Numbered from the stretch's first letter, positions 52,451 through 61,453 are shown. The stretch is 64,000 nucleotides of DNA from Bacteroides sedimenti (GCF_040365225.1 NZ_AP028055.1:2976001-3040000); one strand, 5' to 3'. Notes: generated from the letters alone by a model not told the origin. Program-made: numbers and translations.

Positions 52451-52992
52451 AAGTTGATTAAAAGAGATTGAGGATAGGTATACCATGGTGATAAAAAACA
52501 AAAATAAGACATAATAGAAAAATATGAAATATTTAAATTTAAGATGGTTTGATTACATGTATTATAGAATATATTTTGCATATAGTAAGACTAAAGATCC
52601 TGACCCTTGGCTCTATGCAACAAGTATTGTTACTTTAGTACAAGTTTTAAACTTCTTGTTGGTTCCAGATGTTATTATAAGCATTTTTAATCCTAACCTT
52701 GAAGGCGTAGTAACTAAGCCTTGTGTAATAATTTCGTTTTTTATTTTTTGGGTTCATAATTATTATAGATACAAGAAAAAAACATATAAACATTTATGTG
52801 AAATCTGGGTGAATGAAAGTAAAAAGACTAAAAGGAGAAACGGATTTTTTGTTATGCTTTATGTTTTTGTAATGATTTTTACGCCAATAGCTTATGGTTT
52901 TGTTACTCACAACTTGGCTAAGTAATAGTAAATACTTGCGTCGTATTATTTTTATAAAATGAATATAATTGGATTTGAATCAATATTCCCTG
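52451..52992 (+). repeat. Tandem duplication unit B
   Basis: About 542 bp, same boundaries as unit A, with an 80-bp spacer between them. The 5' and 3' flanks are nearly unchanged while the central coding region has diverged. Confidence 0.85.
52524..52925 (+). CDS. Unrecognised small membrane protein, paralogue B
   Basis: A 133-aa protein, close paralogue of the 137-aa protein 220 bp upstream: MKYLNLRWFDYMYYRIYFAYSKTKDPDPWLYA, the loop YYRYKKKTYKHLCEIWVNESKKTKRRNG, and hydrophobic stretches at about 36-55, 65-82 and 109-129. Residues in the first 45 and in the basic loop are best conserved; the second hydrophobic region diverges most. Function unknown. Confidence 0.65.
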   Translation: MKYLNLRWFDYMYYRIYFAYSKTKDPDPWLYATSIVTLVQVLNFLLVPDVIISIFNPNLEGVVTKPCVIISFFIFWVHNYYRYKKKTYKHLCEIWVNESKKTKRRNGFFVMLYVFVMIFTPIAYGFVTHNLAK

Positions 52993-53151
52993 TTTTTTAT
53001 TGATACTACATTGTCAATCCCTAATTATATCTTTTCTTAATGAAACATTTTGGGTAAGTTATGTGTTTTTTGCATTGCATTAGCTTGTTATATACAGCAT
53101 AATGCAATGCAATTTCTTTAATCATTTTGTAAATTGTTGCAAATTAAACGA

Positions 53152-53159
53152 TACCTTTG
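53152..53159 (+). promoter_or_regulatory. -7 promoter box of the acyl-CoA ligase gene
   Basis: TACCTTTG, full match, 25 nt before the ATG at 53185, with TTTG at 53126-53129 as a possible -33 element. Confidence 0.6.
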
Positions 53160-53184
53160 CACCGAAATATTAAAAAAACATAAT

Positions 53185-54990
53185 ATGACTTATCATCATT
53201 TATCTGTTTTGGTTCATCGCCAGGCCGAAAAATATGGCGACCGGGTGGCCTTGAAATATCGGGATTACGATAAGGCTCAGTGGATGCCGGTTACATGGAA
53301 CCAGTTCTCTGAAACGGTTCACATTGCGGCCAATGCTCTGGTGGAGATGGGCGTATCCGAACAGGAAAACATCGGGGTGTTCTCTCAAAATAAACCCGAA
53401 TGCCTCTATGCAGATCTTGCTGCTTTTGCCAATCGGGTTGTTACCGTACCATTATATGCTACAAGCTCTCCCTCTCAGGTTCAATATATTGTGAACGATG
53501 CGGAAATCCGCTTTCTATTTGTGGGCGAACAATTCCAATATGATGCAGCAATAAGTGTGCTTCCTTTATGTAAATCGCTTGAACGACTGATTATATTCGA
53601 CCGGGCTGTGGTGAAAGAGGAACGTGATACCACTTCCATCTACTTTGACGAATTCCTGAAAATGGGAGAGGCCCGTCAGCATCAAGCCATTGTTGAGGAA
53701 CGTTCCAACCAGGCGAACAGTGAAGATTTGGCCAATATTCTTTATACATCGGGGACCACGGGCGAACCGAAAGGGGTAATGATTCATCACTCCTGCTATC
53801 TGGAGCAGTTCAGAACTCATGATTTGCGCCTGTTGACCATGACCGACAAGGATGTTTCCATGAACTTCCTGCCTATGACGCATATCTTCGAAAAAGCCTG
53901 GTGTTATCTATGTATTAATAAAGGGGTGCAGATATGCATAAACCTTCGTCCAACGGATATTCAGATGACTATCAAGGAGATTCGTCCTACGCTGATGTGC
54001 AGCGTGCCTCGTTTCTGGGAAAAGGTATATGATGGTGTGCAGGAGGTTATCAATAAATCGACCGGAATAAAGAAATCATTGATGATGGATGCTATCAAGA
54101 TTGGTAAAATCTATAATCTTGATTATTTAAGGATGGAGAAAACTCCACCGTTAACGCTTCGATTGAAATATAAATTTTACGAGAAGACAATCTTCTCCCT
54201 TCTGAAGAAAACGATTGGAATCGAAAACGGAAATTTCTTCCCAACAGCCGGAGCGGCCATCTCTGATGAAATCAATGAATTTATCCACTCTGTAGGCATC
54301 AATCTGGTAGTGGGATACGGACTTACCGAATCCACAGCAACAGTTTCCTGCATAACCTTGACCGATTATACCATTGGCTCTGTGGGGAAACTAATTGATG
54401 GCCTAGAGGTGAAGATTGGAAAGGATAATGAAATCCTTCTTCGTGGTAAGACCATTACAAAGGGCTATTATGAAAAGGCGGAAGTTACAGCTACTGCATT
54501 TACCGAAGACGGGTGGTTCCGTACCGGAGATGCCGGATACATGAAGGATGGCGAGCTTTACCTGACAGAGCGTATTAAAGACCTCTTCAAGACCTCTAAC
54601 GGGAAATATATCGCCCCGCAAGCACTTGAAACGAAGCTGGTTGTTGATAGGTATATTGACCAGGTGGCAATTATCGCTAATCAGCGTAAGTTTGTTTCGG
54701 CTCTGATTGTGCCTGATTATGGGCATGTGAAGGAGTATGCAAAGGAAAAAGGCATTGAGTTTGCTTCGATGGAGGAACTTTTGCAGAATTCTGCCATTAT
54801 TTCACTCTTTAAATCTCGAATTGATACTTTGCAGCAACAGTTTGCCAATTATGAACAGGTGAAAAAGTTTGTTCTGCTGCCGGAACCTTTCAGCATGGAA
54901 AAAGGAGAACTGACCAATACCTTGAAAGTAAAGCGGAATGTACTCGAAGGCAACTACAAGGAAGCAATTGATAAACTATACGAAGAGTAA
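53185..54990 (+). CDS. Long-chain acyl-CoA synthetase (AMP-forming)
   Basis: The 601-aa ANL-superfamily enzyme starts MTYHHLSVLVHRQAEKYGDRVALKY. The P-loop-like A3 motif is ILYTSGTTGEPKGVMIHH, A5 is GYGLTESTATVSC, A7 is GWFRTGDAGYM and the hinge A8 ERIKDLFKTSNGKYIAPQ. It activates fatty acids to acyl-CoA through acyl-AMP; the FadD15-like length and motif set fit the long-chain type. The upstream start at 53134 lies before the promoter box, so 53185 is chosen. Monocistronic with a terminator at 55020-55048. Confidence 0.94.
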   Translation: MTYHHLSVLVHRQAEKYGDRVALKYRDYDKAQWMPVTWNQFSETVHIAANALVEMGVSEQENIGVFSQNKPECLYADLAAFANRVVTVPLYATSSPSQVQYIVNDAEIRFLFVGEQFQYDAAISVLPLCKSLERLIIFDRAVVKEERDTTSIYFDEFLKMGEARQHQAIVEERSNQANSEDLANILYTSGTTGEPKGVMIHHSCYLEQFRTHDLRLLTMTDKDVSMNFLPMTHIFEKAWCYLCINKGVQICINLRPTDIQMTIKEIRPTLMCSVPRFWEKVYDGVQEVINKSTGIKKSLMMDAIKIGKIYNLDYLRMEKTPPLTLRLKYKFYEKTIFSLLKKTIGIENGNFFPTAGAAISDEINEFIHSVGINLVVGYGLTESTATVSCITLTDYTIGSVGKLIDGLEVKIGKDNEILLRGKTITKGYYEKAEVTATAFTEDGWFRTGDAGYMKDGELYLTERIKDLFKTSNGKYIAPQALETKLVVDRYIDQVAIIANQRKFVSALIVPDYGHVKEYAKEKGIEFASMEELLQNSAIISLFKSRIDTLQQQFANYEQVKKFVLLPEPFSMEKGELTNTLKVKRNVLEGNYKEAIDKLYEE

Positions 54991-55019
54991 TTGCAAAATT
55001 GTAATATAGTATAAAACAG

Positions 55020-55048
55020 AGGGATATCTTACGAGATATCCCTTTTTG
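55020..55048 (+). terminator. Terminator of the acyl-CoA ligase gene
   Basis: Nine-bp stem AGGGATATC/GATATCCCT (55020-55028 with 55035-55043) followed by TTTT. Confidence 0.8.
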
Positions 55049-55144
55049 TGTTATGAAACATATTTAGAATACTTGTTTATCTTGTATAATATATCTTCCT
55101 TTGCACCGCAGCATAGTTCAGCATGGTTTAGTAATAGTAACTGG

Positions 55145-56125
55145 ATGAAAAAAGAGTTTGGACAGCAGACAACAAAGGTTAAGCAACTGGCAGATGCAAT
55201 CAGTCAGGAGATATCTATGGGTGCCTATAAAATAGGCGACCTGCTTCCTTCTATCAACCAGCTGAGTGCAGATTATAAAGTCTCCAGAGATACTGTTTTT
55301 AAGGCTTTTCTTGATTTACGCGAACGTGGGGCCATTGATTCCACTCCCGGGAAAGGATATTATGTGAAGAACAAGCTCAACAACGTGCTCTTGTTGCTCG
55401 ACCAGTATTCTCCTTTCAAGGATGTACTTTACAACAGTTTCATAAAAAAACTTCCTGCAGGATATAAGGTAGACCTGCTTTTCCATCAATACAATGAGCG
55501 GTTGTTCAAAACATTGATTCGTGAATCGGCAGGACGATATAATAAATACATTGTGATGAATTTCAGCAACGAGAAGTTCTCGAATGTACTTAGTAAGATT
55601 GACCCGAACAAGCTCTTACTGCTCGACTTTGGAAAGTTTGACAAGTCTTCATACTCATATATCTGTCAGGATTTTGATGAGGGATTATACAAAAGCCTTG
55701 AATCCGTACTCACTAACCTGAAGAGATATAAAAAACTTGTACTGGTTTTCCCGAAAGATTTAATGCATCCTCAAAGCAGTAAGGAATATTTTGAGAAGTT
55801 CTGTACTGATTACGGCTTTCTTTGTGAAATTGCCGATTCATTGGATGAATGTAAGCTGCAATCAGGTGTGGCATATTTGGTAATTAAGCTGCAAGATGTG
55901 GTTGATATTATTAAGCAAAGCAGAATATTGGGACTTAAATGTGGAAAAGATATAGGTGTGCTGGCCTATAATGATATTCCTTCATACGAAGTAATTGATA
56001 ATGGCATTACGGCACTGACAATAGACTGGCAAAGTATGGGAGCGAAAGCGGCCGACTTTGTTATTAAGAACAAACAAATAACAGAATATCTGCCGACTGA
56101 GGTGATAATGAGAAGCTCTTTATAG
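55145..56125 (+). CDS. fucR: GntR-family transcriptional regulator (FucR-like)
   Basis: The 326-aa protein has an N-terminal GntR winged helix (about residues 10-77: GAYKIGDLLPSINQLSADYKVSRDTVFKAFLDLRERGAI) and a C-terminal periplasmic-binding-protein/LacI-like effector domain (e.g. GKDIGVLAYNDIPSYEVIDNGITALTIDWQSMGAKAADFVI). This two-domain form matches Bacteroides FucR, the fucose-responsive repressor of the fucose operon, and fucI lies 90 nt downstream. The longer start at 55046 is in the terminator of the gene before it; TTCCTTTG at 55096-55103 is a near-consensus -7 box. Confidence 0.87.
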   Translation: MKKEFGQQTTKVKQLADAISQEISMGAYKIGDLLPSINQLSADYKVSRDTVFKAFLDLRERGAIDSTPGKGYYVKNKLNNVLLLLDQYSPFKDVLYNSFIKKLPAGYKVDLLFHQYNERLFKTLIRESAGRYNKYIVMNFSNEKFSNVLSKIDPNKLLLLDFGKFDKSSYSYICQDFDEGLYKSLESVLTNLKRYKKLVLVFPKDLMHPQSSKEYFEKFCTDYGFLCEIADSLDECKLQSGVAYLVIKLQDVVDIIKQSRILGLKCGKDIGVLAYNDIPSYEVIDNGITALTIDWQSMGAKAADFVIKNKQITEYLPTEVIMRSSL

Positions 56126-56215
56126 CTTTTTTTTATCCATATAAATCAGCACAGTTCGGTATGGATTTATGAGTTTAACAAACAATACAACAACACCTTA
56201 TTACTTGAAAGAATT

Positions 56216-57985
56216 ATGAAAAACTATCCTAAAATCGGGATTCGTCCTACAATTGACGGCCGTCAGGGCGGAGTCAGGGAAAGTCTGGAAGAAAAGACTA
56301 TGAACCTGGCTAAAGCTGTTGCAGATTTAATCTCCTCGAACCTGAAAAATGGCGATGGGTCACCAGTGGAGTGTGTAATTGCCGACGGAACCATCGGTCG
56401 GGTGGCTGAATCTGCTGCCTGTGCTGAGAAATTTGAATGCGAAGGGGTAGGAGCCACCATTACAGTAACATCATGTTGGTGCTATGGTGCTGAAACAATG
56501 GATATGAATCCTTACTACCCGAAAGCGGTATGGGGATTTAACGGAACAGAACGTCCGGGAGCGGTTTATCTGGCGGCAGTGCTGGCGGGTCATGCCCAGA
56601 AAGGACTTCCTGCTTTCGGAATTTACGGACGCGATGTACAAGATATAGAAGACAATACGATTCCTGCAGATGTGGCAGAAAAGATCCTTCGGTTTGCCCG
56701 TGCGGCACAAGCTGTGGCTACCATGAGAGGAAAATCTTATCTTTCAATCGGAAGTGTATCAATGGGTATAGCCGGTTCTATTGTTAGCCCCGAATTCTTC
56801 CAGGAATACCTGGGCATGCGCAATGAATCGGTTGATATGAGTGAAATTATCCGTCGTGTAAACGAAGGAATTTATGATAAAGAGGAATTTGCCAAAGCAA
56901 TGGCATGGACCGAGAAATATTGTAAGTGCAATGAGGGAGCTGATTTTAACACTCCCGAAAAGATTAAAACACGCAAGGAAAAGGATGCCGACTGGGAATT
57001 TGTGGTTAGGATGACCATAATCATACGTGACCTGATGCAAGGCAACCCCAGATTGAAAGAACTGGGATTCAAGGAAGAGGCACTGGGGCATAATGCCATA
57101 GCTGCCGGTTTTCAGGGACAACGTCAATGGACCGACTTTATGCCGAATGGCGATTTTTCTGAAGCAATGCTGAATACCTCTTTCGATTGGAACGGAATTC
57201 GTGAGGCATTTGTATTGGCTACTGAAAACGATGCATGCAATGGTGTAGCTATGCTTTTCGGTCATTTGCTAACAAATACAGCCCAGATATTCTCTGACGT
57301 GCGTACCTTCTGGAGCCCTGAAGCTGTGGAAAGGGTAACCGGAAAGAAACTGACAGGGAAAGCCGCCAACGGGATTATTCACCTGATTAATTCGGGTGCT
57401 ACAACTCTTGATGGAACTGGACAACAAACAAAAGATGGCAAACCTGCGATGAAACCATCTTGGGAAATTACCGAAAGCGAGGTTGAAGAGTGCCTAGCTG
57501 CAACAACCTGGTATCCGGCAAGTCGTGATTACTTCCGCGGAGGTGGCTATTCTTCCAACTTCTTCACCAAAGGAGAGATGCCGGTTACAATGTCGCGACT
57601 GAACCTGGTGAAAGGTCTTGGACCTGTGCTTCAAATAGCCGAAGGATGGACCGTTGAACTTGATCCGGAAGTGAATCTTACATTAACACTTCGCACCGAC
57701 AAAACATGGCCAACGACATGGTTCGTTCCTCGTTTGTGCGACAGAAACGGCTTTAAAGATGTTTATTCAGTGATGAACAACTGGGGAGCCAACCATGGGG
57801 CGATCAGTTACGGCCATATTGGCAAAGATCTGATTACTCTGGCTTCGATGCTCCGAATTCCGGTGTGCATGCACAATGTGGAAGATGATGAAATCTTCCG
57901 TCCTGCTGCATGGAATGCTTTTGGCATGGATAAAGAAGGAGCCGATTACCGTGCATGTGATAATTATGGACCAATATATAAGTAA
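56216..57985 (+). CDS. fucI: L-fucose isomerase
   Basis: The 589-aa enzyme converts L-fucose to L-fuculose (and D-arabinose to D-ribulose) in the cytoplasm. Catalytic and Mn2+-binding residues Glu337 (FVLATENDACNG) and Asp361 (QIFSDVRTFW) fall at the same numbers as in E. coli FucI. Length is normal (591 aa). It follows the FucR-like regulator, but the usual fucA, fucK and fucP genes do not follow; a strong terminator at 58029-58067 ends the unit. Confidence 0.97.
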   Translation: MKNYPKIGIRPTIDGRQGGVRESLEEKTMNLAKAVADLISSNLKNGDGSPVECVIADGTIGRVAESAACAEKFECEGVGATITVTSCWCYGAETMDMNPYYPKAVWGFNGTERPGAVYLAAVLAGHAQKGLPAFGIYGRDVQDIEDNTIPADVAEKILRFARAAQAVATMRGKSYLSIGSVSMGIAGSIVSPEFFQEYLGMRNESVDMSEIIRRVNEGIYDKEEFAKAMAWTEKYCKCNEGADFNTPEKIKTRKEKDADWEFVVRMTIIIRDLMQGNPRLKELGFKEEALGHNAIAAGFQGQRQWTDFMPNGDFSEAMLNTSFDWNGIREAFVLATENDACNGVAMLFGHLLTNTAQIFSDVRTFWSPEAVERVTGKKLTGKAANGIIHLINSGATTLDGTGQQTKDGKPAMKPSWEITESEVEECLAATTWYPASRDYFRGGGYSSNFFTKGEMPVTMSRLNLVKGLGPVLQIAEGWTVELDPEVNLTLTLRTDKTWPTTWFVPRLCDRNGFKDVYSVMNNWGANHGAISYGHIGKDLITLASMLRIPVCMHNVEDDEIFRPAAWNAFGMDKEGADYRACDNYGPIYK

Positions 57986-58028
57986 CAGCAATTACTAAAT
58001 CCTAACTTTCAAACTTTCATTATCACCT

Positions 58029-58067
58029 GACAGGCAGCAGCAAATCTTTGCTGCTGTCTTTTTTTTG
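58029..58067 (+). terminator. Terminator of fucR-fucI
   Basis: Ten-bp stem CAGCAGCAAA/TTTGCTGCTG (58035-58044 with 58047-58056), extended by GA/TC, then eight or more T residues. Confidence 0.85.
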
Positions 58068-58133
58068 TGCTCGGGGTAATTATAATTTGTGCTATTTTAA
58101 AGCTATCTCTTTTACTGCTAATAAAATAATATC

Positions 58134-58141
58134 TATCTTTG
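58134..58141 (+). promoter_or_regulatory. -7 promoter box of prfB
   Basis: TATCTTTG, full match, 27 nt before the prfB ATG at 58169. Confidence 0.6.
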
Positions 58142-58168
58142 CACCCTCAAATTTAACTAAAATCAGAG

Positions 58169-59288
58169 ATGATAACAATCGAACAACTTAAAGACGTGAA
58201 AGAGCGCACCGATGCGCTGAGGAGGTATCTTTGACATCGACAGTAAATTAATTCAAGTCGAAGAGGAACAATTAAGAACACAGGCACCAGGATTCTGGGA
58301 CGACGCAAAAGCGGCAGAAGCTCAGATGAAAAAGGTAAAAGGAATCCAGGGATGGATTGACGGCTACAATGAAATGAAGACACTGGCCGATGAGCTGGAA
58401 CTGGCTTTTGATTTCTATAAGGATGAGCTGGTTACAGAAAAAGAAGTAGACGACAACTATGCCAAGGCCATTGAAACGCTTGAAAACCTGGAGCTTAAAA
58501 ATATGCTTCGTCAGGAAGCGGACCAGTTAGGCTGTGTGCTGAAGATTAATTCAGGCGCGGGTGGTACAGAAAGTCAGGATTGGGCTTCAATGTTGATGCG
58601 TATGTATATGCGCTGGGTTGAAGCCAATAACTACAAACTTACAGTAGTTAACCTGTTGGAAGGAGACGAAGCCGGAATCAAATCGGTAACACTGCAAATA
58701 GAAGGCGATTATGCCTATGGCTATCTGAAAGGAGAGAACGGAGTACACCGATTGGTACGTGTTTCACCTTATAATGCGCAGGGAAAACGAATGACCTCTT
58801 TTGCCTCTGTATTCGTAACGCCACTGGTTGATGACACCATAGAAATAGAAATTAATCCGGCCGATTACACTTGGGACACCTTCCGCTCGGGAGGTGCTGG
58901 TGGACAGAACGTAAATAAGGTTGAAACGGGAGTTCGTATTCGATATAACTATAAAGACCCGGATACCGGTGAAACCCGCGAAATTCTTATTGAAAACACG
59001 GAAAGCCGTTCGCAGTTGGATAACCGTGAAAACGCCATGCGATTACTTCGTTCACAATTGTATGACATTGCCCTTCAGAAAAAGATGGCTTTGCAGGCAA
59101 AAGTGGAAGCAGGAAAGAAGAAAATTGAATGGGGTTCACAAATTCGCAGTTACGTGTTTGATGACCGTCGCGTGAAAGACCACCGTACAAATTTCCAAAC
59201 CTCTGATGTAGGTGGGGTGATGGATGGTAAGATTGATGGATTCATCAAGGCTTATCTGATGGAATTTGCCGGGGAATCGGAAGAATAA
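58169..59288 (+). CDS. prfB: Peptide chain release factor 2, with programmed +1 frameshift
   Basis: Codons 1-21 (58169-58231) run to a TGA at 58232-58234; shifting +1 at CTT continues with GAC at 58233 to the stop at 59288, giving 372 aa. RF2 terminates translation at UGA and UAA. The peptidyl-hydrolysis motif GGQ is at 244-246 (SGGAGGQNVNK). The codon-recognition tripeptide SPF of E. coli is SPY at 199-201 (VRVSPYNAQGKRMTSFASVFV). Automatic frames would start at 58326 and lose the first 52 residues. The frameshift is autoregulatory: RF2 shortage slows UGA reading and promotes the shift. Confidence 0.95.
58220..58235 (+). promoter_or_regulatory. RF2 programmed frameshift site
   Basis: AGGAGG (58220-58225) acts as an internal Shine-Dalgarno, 3 nt before the slippery CTT-TGA-C (58229-58235). 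Spacing equals that of the E. coli prfB site. Confidence 0.93.
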
Positions 59289-59354
59289 AATGACTTTTAA
59301 ATGGCAATGATCACTTGTAGGATTCTGTTTTCTGAATTAGGAAAAGTTTTAATA

Positions 59355-59378
59355 ATATTGTTTGCAATATATTTTTTT
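59355..59378 (+). terminator. Weak terminator after prfB
   Basis: Six-bp stem ATATTG/CAATAT with TTTG loop (59355-59370), followed by seven T residues. Confidence 0.5.
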
Positions 59379-59384
59379 AATTTC

Positions 59385-59392
59385 TAATTTTG
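59385..59392 (+). promoter_or_regulatory. -7 promoter box of the small membrane-peptide gene
   Basis: TAATTTTG, full match, 41 nt before the ATG at 59434. Confidence 0.5.
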
Positions 59393-59433
59393 GAAAAACG
59401 CAAGGATCATGTTAAACTTAATAATTTAATGCC

Positions 59434-59565
59434 ATGGGAAAGAATAAAAAAGCACTGAATGCTAAAAAAGAGGAACAGCAGGCCAAAAGGGTTTTCGAGA
59501 TTGTAATCATTGTATTGATTATTCTCTGTCTGATTATTTTGCTCAGCTCTTCTTTCTTTTCATAA
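59434..59565 (+). CDS. 43-aa single-span membrane peptide
   Basis: ATG at 59434 encodes a 43-aa peptide: a basic start (MGKNKKALNAKKEEQQAKR) and one transmembrane helix (VFEIVIIVLIILCLIILLSSSFFS), then TAA. It has its own promoter-like box 41 nt upstream and a strong terminator 8 nt downstream, so it looks like an independent small gene rather than an accident. I do not recognise the family. Its opposite-strand frame is ignored. N-in topology is predicted from the positive start. Confidence 0.65.
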   Translation: MGKNKKALNAKKEEQQAKRVFEIVIIVLIILCLIILLSSSFFS

Positions 59566-59572
59566 TAATCTG

Positions 59573-59614
59573 GCGGAAAAAGGAATTTCTCCCTTTTCCG
59601 CTTCTTTATTTTTT
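59573..59614 (+). terminator. Terminator of the small membrane-peptide gene
   Basis: Stem GCGGAAAA(A)GG/CC(C)TTTTCCGC (59573-59583 with 59591-59601) followed by TTCTTTATTTTTT. Confidence 0.82.
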
Positions 59615-59644
59615 CCTGAGGCAGCATAAATCACAGTTTTCAAT

Positions 59645-60961
59645 ATGAATAAATTTTCTTTGCTACCTTTAGCATGTCTGTTTACAGCATCAACTTTGGC
59701 TTTTGCAGGCGAACCAGGATCAGTTTCTGAAAGTAAAAAGAATGAGTCCTCAGTTTTTAACTTATCTCAGAGTGATCTGAAAATTTCGTTTGGCGGACGT
59801 ATCCAGATGGATGCTGCTTCTTATTACGGAAGTGATTTTCAACACATGGCAAATGGCGTAGGTTTTCGCCGCGTTCGTCTCAATACCAATGCTTCTTTCG
59901 GGAAAAATCTTTCAGGAAAAGTAGAAATAGAAGCTGCCGGTGGCGCTTTTGCACTGAAAGATTGTTTTATCAAGTATGATTTTCTTAATGGATTGAACTT
60001 CCGTCTGGGTAATTTTCAGGAAGGTTTTTCGATGTTGACCATGACCTCTTCGGGCGATTTCCTCTTCATTGAACACCCGAATGTAGTTTCTGCCTTTTCA
60101 CCGGAATATCATATCGGCCTTCAGGGAGCTTATCAGAAAGGACAATTCTTGGGACAGGCTGGTGTTCATTTCCAGAAAATAAACGGTAGTACAGAGAAGG
60201 ATTATGTGGATGCAAGTTTGAAGAATGGACAGGATGAAGGTGTTTCGTACACATTCCGAACAATATGGATGCCATTATCAAAGTCAAAAACAAGTGGATT
60301 CCATTTAGGGGCAGCCGCTTCTTACCGTACTCCTAAAACAGATGGAGGTAACTTTATCCCCAATACGGTGAGATACAGCACGGCTTCACTGACCGGAATT
60401 GATAAAGTTAAATACATGGATACAAAAGCAATCAATAAAGTGGATCACGATTGGCTTTTAGGCGGCGAACTGGCTGCATACAGTCACGGGCTCCGTTTCC
60501 AAAGTGAATATATCCTGAACCAGACTCACCGTATGGAGGGTTTGCCAACTGAAAAGTTTAACGGATATTATGCTGAAGCTGCCTGCATGCTGTTTGGCGG
60601 TCAACAAAAGTATGTTGCCGGCAAAGGTGCTTTTACCCAGCCAACCTGTGGAAAAGAGTGGGGAGATATTGAAGTGGCAGCACGTTATGACCGTCTTGAT
60701 ATGAATTCCATCAATGTCAAAGGGGGACAATCGGATGCATTAACCTTGGGCGTAAACTATTATGCCAGTAAATATCTTAAATTTCAATTAAATTACTCTT
60801 ATGTGAACCACGATATATATGCCAATGGCGGTGGAACCATCGGAGTAGGATATACGAGCAACGGAGAGGTCACTAAAGAACCTGCAAAGGTTGATGAAAG
60901 TCGTGGCAAGTCGGGCAATAATTACAGTATTGTCACTCTTCGTGCTCAACTAAACTTCTAA
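59645..60961 (+). CDS. OprO/OprP-like outer-membrane porin
   Basis: The 438-aa protein has a signal peptide (cleavage after AFA, about residue 21) and an Oprp-type porin domain: LKISFGGRIQMDAASYY, GVGFRRVRLNTNASFGKNLSGKVEIEAAGGAFALKDCFIKY, LNFRLGNFQEGFSMLTMTSS, ending in the outer-membrane beta-signal SIVTLRAQLNF with C-terminal Phe. OprO/OprP relatives are phosphate- or polyphosphate-selective in Pseudomonas; the Bacteroidetes members' selectivity is not known. The CYTH gene, whose superfamily includes triphosphate-binding enzymes, starts 1 nt after its stop, a hint of a polyphosphate link. Confidence 0.87.
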   Translation: MNKFSLLPLACLFTASTLAFAGEPGSVSESKKNESSVFNLSQSDLKISFGGRIQMDAASYYGSDFQHMANGVGFRRVRLNTNASFGKNLSGKVEIEAAGGAFALKDCFIKYDFLNGLNFRLGNFQEGFSMLTMTSSGDFLFIEHPNVVSAFSPEYHIGLQGAYQKGQFLGQAGVHFQKINGSTEKDYVDASLKNGQDEGVSYTFRTIWMPLSKSKTSGFHLGAAASYRTPKTDGGNFIPNTVRYSTASLTGIDKVKYMDTKAINKVDHDWLLGGELAAYSHGLRFQSEYILNQTHRMEGLPTEKFNGYYAEAACMLFGGQQKYVAGKGAFTQPTCGKEWGDIEVAARYDRLDMNSINVKGGQSDALTLGVNYYASKYLKFQLNYSYVNHDIYANGGGTIGVGYTSNGEVTKEPAKVDESRGKSGNNYSIVTLRAQLNF

Positions 60962-60962
60962 A

Positions 60963-61433
60963 ATGGCACAGGAGATTGAGCGGAAGTTCTTAGTGAAAGG
61001 GGAGTTCAAGCCAGAGGCTTATTCCTCCAGTCACATCGTACAAGGATACATAAGCAGTGTGCGTGGGCGCACTGTCCGTGTACGGATTCGCGATGAAAAG
61101 GGATATCTCACCATTAAAGGTGCGGCCAATGCTTCGGGCACAAGCCGCTACGAATGGGAAAAAGAGATTCCGCTTGGAGAGGCGCAAGAACTGATGAAGC
61201 TTTGTGAGCCCGGCATTATCGATAAAACCAGGTATCTGGTGAGAAGCGGACGCCATATCTTTGAAATAGACGAGTTTTGCGGGGAAAATGAGGGGCTTGT
61301 AATAGCCGAAGTGGAACTGGGCTCGGAAGATGAATCTTTTGAGAAGCCTCCTTTTGTAGGCGAAGAGGTAACCGGAGATATCCGTTATTACAATTCGCAA
61401 CTGATGAAGAATCCTTATTCCAACTGGAAATAG
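60963..61433 (+). CDS. CYTH-domain protein (triphosphate tunnel metalloenzyme-like)
   Basis: The 156-aa protein begins MAQEIERKFLVKGEF with the CYTH ExExK signature (EIERK) and has alternating charged strands (RTVRVRIRDEKGYLTIKG, YEWEKEIP, LVIAEVELGSE) lining the expected tunnel. Members hydrolyse inorganic triphosphate or related triphosphates; the small single-domain form is usually a tripolyphosphatase. It follows the porin gene by 1 nt and precedes the MgtC-like gene by 20 nt. Confidence 0.92.
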   Translation: MAQEIERKFLVKGEFKPEAYSSSHIVQGYISSVRGRTVRVRIRDEKGYLTIKGAANASGTSRYEWEKEIPLGEAQELMKLCEPGIIDKTRYLVRSGRHIFEIDEFCGENEGLVIAEVELGSEDESFEKPPFVGEEVTGDIRYYNSQLMKNPYSNWK

Positions 61434-61453
61434 TACCATATAACTTAAAATAA

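Noticed and set aside
58169..58325. prfB as a frameshifted pseudogene
   Set aside because: The break is the canonical RF2 programmed frameshift site with correct internal Shine-Dalgarno spacing.
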